Of a stretch of 17,809 nt of DNA, positions 15,142 to 17,809 are shown piece by piece; position 1 is the first letter of the stretch; every line of letters begins with the position of its first letter. Source of the DNA: Candidatus Moraniibacteriota bacterium (lineage in GTDB: Bacteria; Patescibacteriota; Minisyncoccia; Moranbacterales; GCA-2747515). The stretch is from NCBI GenBank assembly GCA_027016355.1, contig JALWAF010000180.1:1-17809 (forward strand). The letters run 5' to 3'. Both the position numbers and the translations under genes were made by a program. The notes under the pieces are model-generated. The model made no database searches. It saw nothing but the letters and a program-made list of their open reading frames with translations, and was not told the origin of the DNA.

Positions 15142-15687
15142 ATGAAATCGCCTCGCAGAATTGCTATTATTTTGGGCTCAACATCAGATTTTGCCCAATG
15201 TCGTAAAGCCATACCTATTTTGAAGACTGCTGAAAATGATGGAAAAATAGAATTAATTACACCAAAAAAAGGAGACAAAATTATCGTCGCAAGTATTCAC
15301 AGACACAAAAATTATCTTTTACATAAAATACTTCCTTATTTAATTGAGCAAGGTGTCACAACTATTATATGTGGTGCAGGCCACGCCGCTCATCTTCCAG
15401 GTATGGTTGATTCTCATCTACGTTATGACTTAAGAAATAACACTGTCTCTGTCATTGGCGTAGCTTTCGAAGATTTAAATCAACCCATCCACACAATTGC
15501 AGCAATGCTAAGCATTTCCGATGTACCCAATACAAATGTAATTTTTGATGGCAATCATGTCGGTCCACATGGCATGTGTTATGCATGTAAAATTGCAATA
15601 AATGAAAAACTACCGCCAATAACATTGCCAAATCCAGTGAAAAAACCTCATGGGACATTTGATTGGACAGATATTGAACAATTATAA
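15142..15687 (+). CDS. purE: Divergent PurE-like N5-CAIR mutase / AIR carboxylase
   Basis: PurE interconverts N5-carboxyaminoimidazole ribonucleotide and CAIR in purine synthesis. The 181 residues are near the family length (about 165). Class motifs are visible: GSTSD near the N-terminus (12-16), SIHRH (51-55) where PurE has SAHR with its catalytic His, and GAGHAAHLPGM (78-88) where PurE has GAGGAAHLPGM. After this, the usual short A-x-T-x-x-P-V-x-G-V-P stretch is replaced by a longer one (~90-108, ending SVIGVAFED). It is the only complete rightward gene and has its own promoter, Shine-Dalgarno and terminator. No other purine gene is nearby. The family is clear; whether it still does the PurE reaction is open. 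Confidence 0.8.
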   Translation: MKSPRRIAIILGSTSDFAQCRKAIPILKTAENDGKIELITPKKGDKIIVASIHRHKNYLLHKILPYLIEQGVTTIICGAGHAAHLPGMVDSHLRYDLRNNTVSVIGVAFEDLNQPIHTIAAMLSISDVPNTNVIFDGNHVGPHGMCYACKIAINEKLPPITLPNPVKKPHGTFDWTDIEQL

Positions 15688-15690
15688 TTC

Positions 15691-15725
15691 AAAAAGCCAT
15701 CTACAAAACTTGCAGATGGCTTTTT
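15691..15725 (+). terminator. Bidirectional intrinsic terminator between convergent genes
   Basis: AAAAAGCCATCT and AGATGGCTTTTT form a perfect 12-bp stem with an 11-nt loop. The T-tract ends the purE-like transcript, and the matching A-tract makes it work for the lipoprotein gene on the other strand, whose stop is at 15741. Confidence 0.88.
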
Positions 15726-15740
15726 ATAATAGAACTAAAC

Positions 15741-16370
15741 TTACATACTTGGTATTTCATTTTGCATTTTTTTCATTTGTTCTTTATATCCTGCCATTTG
15801 TTCTTTTAACATTTCACATTGATCTTCGAACTTTACATCTGATGGTACTGAGAAATCAGCTTCGGTCGATGGAGTACATTTTATACTTCCTGCTTCTTCT
15901 TTTGTCTCAAGTTCTTCAATTGTAAAATCATCTTCATACTGTTGTTTGGGCATATCTTCTTGTCCAAACCCCATATCTTTTTGGAAATTTTCCAAACATT
16001 TTTTGTCCATCTTGAATCCAGTTTTTGTAGCTTCATCCCAAGTGTAAGTTGTGCCATCTGTAACTAATACTACTTGCTTTTTACCATTCTCCATTCCTTC
16101 AGATCGCATTTTTGTACCATTTGTATATGTCACCCAATTATTTTCAGTATCTTCACATTTCATAGCGACACCCTTTTTCATAGCATCTTTTAACCCTCCT
16201 ATCATACCCTTACTATCTTCAACCATTTGTTTACCACTATCCACTTTGGATGTTACGTCATTTTTTACATCCTTCAATTGATTTATTTTTTCACCACACC
16301 CACTCAATGTAATGACTCCTGCCACAAGTCCTACAAAAATAAAACTTTTTACTACATTTTCTTTTTTCAT
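15741..16370 (-). CDS. Lipoprotein with possible LolA-like fold
   Basis: I start this at the ATG at 16370 (209 residues). An upstream ATG at 16421 lies before the predicted transcription start. Residues 1-24 are a lipoprotein signal peptide with lipobox LSGC (22-25), so C25 should carry the lipid. A coiled, charged region (~28-66) follows. Then comes a beta-rich stretch with alternating pattern (MKCEDTENNW, TYTNGTKMRSEG, VVLVTDGTTYTWDEATKTG), reminiscent of LolA/LppX-like or DUF4412 proteins. Four cysteines (72, 125, 165, 185) could form two disulfides. The C-terminal helix is Met/Lys/Gln-rich. I do not know its role. It has its own promoter and shares the downstream terminator. Confidence 0.78.
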   Translation of the reverse strand: MKKENVVKSFIFVGLVAGVITLSGCGEKINQLKDVKNDVTSKVDSGKQMVEDSKGMIGGLKDAMKKGVAMKCEDTENNWVTYTNGTKMRSEGMENGKKQVVLVTDGTTYTWDEATKTGFKMDKKCLENFQKDMGFGQEDMPKQQYEDDFTIEELETKEEAGSIKCTPSTEADFSVPSDVKFEDQCEMLKEQMAGYKEQMKKMQNEIPSM

Positions 16371-16400
16371 ATCTTTTTCAATTAATGAATTTACATTGTA

Positions 16401-16429
16401 ATTATAATTCCTAAAGGTCATTTTTGCAA
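16401..16429 (-). promoter_or_regulatory. Promoter of the lipoprotein gene
   Basis: On the minus strand: TTGCAA (-35, four of six, 16424-16429), a 17-nt spacer and a perfect TATAAT (-10, 16401-16406). Transcription should start near 16394, leaving a leader of about 24 nt. This excludes the upstream ATG at 16421 as the start. Confidence 0.6.
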
Positions 16430-16465
16430 CTTTTCAAAATATCTTTTTAACAAAAAATTACACAT

Positions 16466-17242
16466 CTAACTGTTATATATTTCATAAAGAATAATTCCTG
16501 CACTAATTGCAACATTCAGTGATTCCATTTCAGGATCACTTTTTATATTTATCATTTCATCTGCCAAACTTTTTACAATTTTATCTACTCCATGACTCTC
16601 ACTGCCCAACACCACACAAAACTTACTTTTATTTACAAATGCATTTTTTACCTCCATACCTCCACCGACATCTGTTACAAAAACTTTCATTTTACTTTTT
16701 ATCTCTTGTAAAACTTGTTTGTCTTTATCAAATGTTGCATTGACTTTAAAAATAGCATCTTTAGCAGATTGAATAACTTTTGGATTATATAAATCCACAC
16801 AACCCTCATCAAGCACAATTTCACTAACGCCAAAGGCTATAGAACTTCTAAGGATTGTCCCCAAATTTCCAGGATCTTTAACATTATTTAAATATAATAT
16901 TTTATTTTCAAAGTTTACCTTATTCTTTTTATTTTTATTATAAACTGCCACTATCCCTGATGCAGTTTCCAAATTAGAAAAATGTTTATTTACATCTTCA
17001 GTTATAATAAACAAATTTTCTGGTCCTACTTTTTTTACTATGGACTTAACTTTGTTACAATCACTGTCCAATATTTTTTGCGTCATAAACAAAGTCTCTG
17101 GTTCATATCCACTATTTATTGCGTCGTATATAATAGCTACATTTTCAACCACAAATTTACCAAGCTTATTTCGATATTTTTTAACTCCCAATTTCTTAAG
17201 GAATTTTATTTTTTTATTATCTTTACTAACTATTTCTTCCAT
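16466..17242 (-). CDS. SpoU/TrmH-family RNA 2'-O-methyltransferase
   Basis: SPOUT-class enzymes bind S-adenosylmethionine in a trefoil knot and methylate ribose in rRNA or tRNA. The 258 residues show an N-terminal RNA-binding substrate domain (~1-100, with KFVVENVAIIYDAI, normally F-x-V-E-G) and the SpoU domain. Motif 1 is LNNVKDPGNLGTILRSSIAFG (118-138), motif 2 VVLGSESHGVD (210-220) and motif 3 ESLNVAISAGIILYE (240-254). The catalytic Arg (R132) and knot residues are kept. The exact target nucleotide cannot be told; the layout resembles RlmB/TsnR-like 23S rRNA enzymes. The start ATG has no Shine-Dalgarno. It lies between the terminator of the upstream gene and the lipoprotein gene, whose own promoter follows. 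Confidence 0.9.
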   Translation of the reverse strand: MEEIVSKDNKKIKFLKKLGVKKYRNKLGKFVVENVAIIYDAINSGYEPETLFMTQKILDSDCNKVKSIVKKVGPENLFIITEDVNKHFSNLETASGIVAVYNKNKKNKVNFENKILYLNNVKDPGNLGTILRSSIAFGVSEIVLDEGCVDLYNPKVIQSAKDAIFKVNATFDKDKQVLQEIKSKMKVFVTDVGGGMEVKNAFVNKSKFCVVLGSESHGVDKIVKSLADEMINIKSDPEMESLNVAISAGIILYEIYNS

Positions 17243-17285
17243 AATATAAATTTATCTTTACTATAATATAAGCTAGTATATCATA

Positions 17286-17324
17286 TATAATAAAACCCTG
17301 TGCAAATATTTTTTACACAAGGTT
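17286..17324 (-). terminator. Intrinsic terminator after the right-edge gene
   Basis: On the minus strand, AACCTTGTG (17316-17324) pairs with CACAGGGTT (17294-17302) in 9 bp with one G-T pair and a 13-nt loop, followed by TTATTATA. The T-tract is interrupted, so strength is uncertain. Confidence 0.55.
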
Positions 17325-17345
17325 CTTGTAATTTAAGGATTAAAT

Positions 17346-17809
17346 TTATTTTTGATTATCATATTGCTCTTCACTAAAAGGACAATCTTGTGGCACATCT
17401 TTTGCTTCAAATTCTTCGATACTTTCTATCCGAAATGCATCACTATATAAACAAAGATAATTTGTAGTGTTCATTGGTGGTGTTCCCATTCTTTCAAATC
17501 TGGGACATTTATTCAACCGACACACCAACTCTACCCTCTTCAAATCATTCAATCCCTCAGAAGTCCAATGCCCAGCTCCAAAATCAACTCTGGATACGTC
17601 ACATTCAACATTTGCACTGGGAAACATTTTTTTGACAGCTTTACCAACTTTTTCAGCTAGTTTGTTACGAATAACATTGCCACATTTAACGTGTTGTGGA
17701 AATTTAGTTATTTCAATGCTTATTTCTGTACCGAGTCCATAACTCATTGCATCAACTGGAAATAAATTTAACATTTCCTCTTCATTACCAATATCAAGCT
17801 CTGGAATTG
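17346..17809 (-). CDS. Cysteine-rich protein of unknown function, cut by window edge
   Basis: An in-frame ATG is at 17774 (142 residues), but the frame stays open to the right edge with coding-like residues (IPELDIGNEEE), and no well-spaced Shine-Dalgarno supports that ATG. I therefore treat the gene as partial at its 5' end. The middle part (EISIEITKF, then a helix RNKLAEKVGKAVKKMFP, then a strand NVECDVSRV) has a beta-alpha-beta pattern that recalls tautomerase/MIF-like folds, but no N-terminal proline is visible, so this is weak. The C-terminal half has several cysteines (VCRLNKCPRF, CLYS, CPF). A terminator follows. No function is assigned. Confidence 0.65.
   Translation of the reverse strand, partial: IPELDIGNEEEMLNLFPVDAMSYGLGTEISIEITKFPQHVKCGNVIRNKLAEKVGKAVKKMFPSANVECDVSRVDFGAGHWTSEGLNDLKRVELVCRLNKCPRFERMGTPPMNTTNYLCLYSDAFRIESIEEFEAKDVPQDCPFSEEQYDNQK

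Noticed and set aside
16371..16421. Upstream ATG (16421) as start of the lipoprotein
   Set aside because: It would lengthen the lipoprotein signal by 17 residues and lies upstream of the predicted transcription start.
253..17809. UGA recoded as glycine (Gracilibacteria-type code)
   Set aside because: The transposase, rodZ, sigma and phosphatase genes all end naturally at TGA with family-typical C-termini.
1..17809. CRISPR arrays, tRNA or rRNA genes
   Set aside because: I saw no regularly spaced repeats, cloverleaf-like sequences or rRNA signatures; intergenic gaps are all under about 150 bases.

Overview
The window is AT-rich DNA (roughly one third G+C by eye) that looks like a Candidate Phyla Radiation (Patescibacteria) genome, probably Parcubacteria/ABY1-like. 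The reasons are a compact type IV pilus block without pilP/pilQ, a receiver-only protein between pilB and pilT, many lysine/asparagine-rich proteins, a two-repeat secreted protein of a kind I associate with these bacteria, and almost no Shine-Dalgarno sequences. Several genes end in TGA, so the genetic code is standard, not the UGA=Gly code of Gracilibacteria/Absconditabacteria. The taxonomic call is inference from gene content.

Layout, left to right. 1-127: right end of an IS30-family element (transposase C-terminus plus right terminal repeat). 253-7531: leftward pilus operon, transcribed pilM, pilN-like, pilO-like, pilB, CheY-like receiver, pilT, pilC. It has a good promoter just upstream of pilM. 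No pilin or prepilin peptidase follows pilC in the window; the IS element lies there. 7682-12262: ftsK, rodZ and recA, also leftward. recA has its own promoter inside the rodZ stop codon, and its terminator abuts the pilM promoter. 12370-14459: an ECF sigma factor, a translationally close three-helix membrane protein, and a small secreted protein made of two ~62-residue helical repeats. 14508-14987: a YqeG-type HAD phosphatase. 15142-15687: the only complete rightward gene, a divergent PurE-like protein with its own promoter, Shine-Dalgarno and terminator. 15741-17242: a lipoprotein with a LolA-like look, and a SpoU-family RNA methyltransferase. 17346-17809: a cysteine-rich protein cut by the right edge.

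How the genes work together. The pilus block encodes the cytoplasmic and inner-membrane machine: assembly ATPase, retraction ATPase, platform protein, and the PilM/N/O alignment complex. Its closeness to recA suggests, without proving, a link to DNA uptake and recombination. FtsK and RodZ serve division and cell shape.

The most interesting signal is in the sigma region. The sequences upstream of the sigma gene and of the secreted repeat protein share the pattern TTGAAA-N17-CGTA(A/G)T. Equivalently, this is TGAAAN-N16-CGTA, very close to the Bacillus SigW-type ECF promoter. This suggests a small self-contained envelope-stress circuit: an autoregulated sigma factor, a membrane partner of unrecognised type in the usual anti-sigma position, and a secreted effector. 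No intergenic stretch exceeds 300 bases, and I found no tRNA, rRNA or CRISPR.
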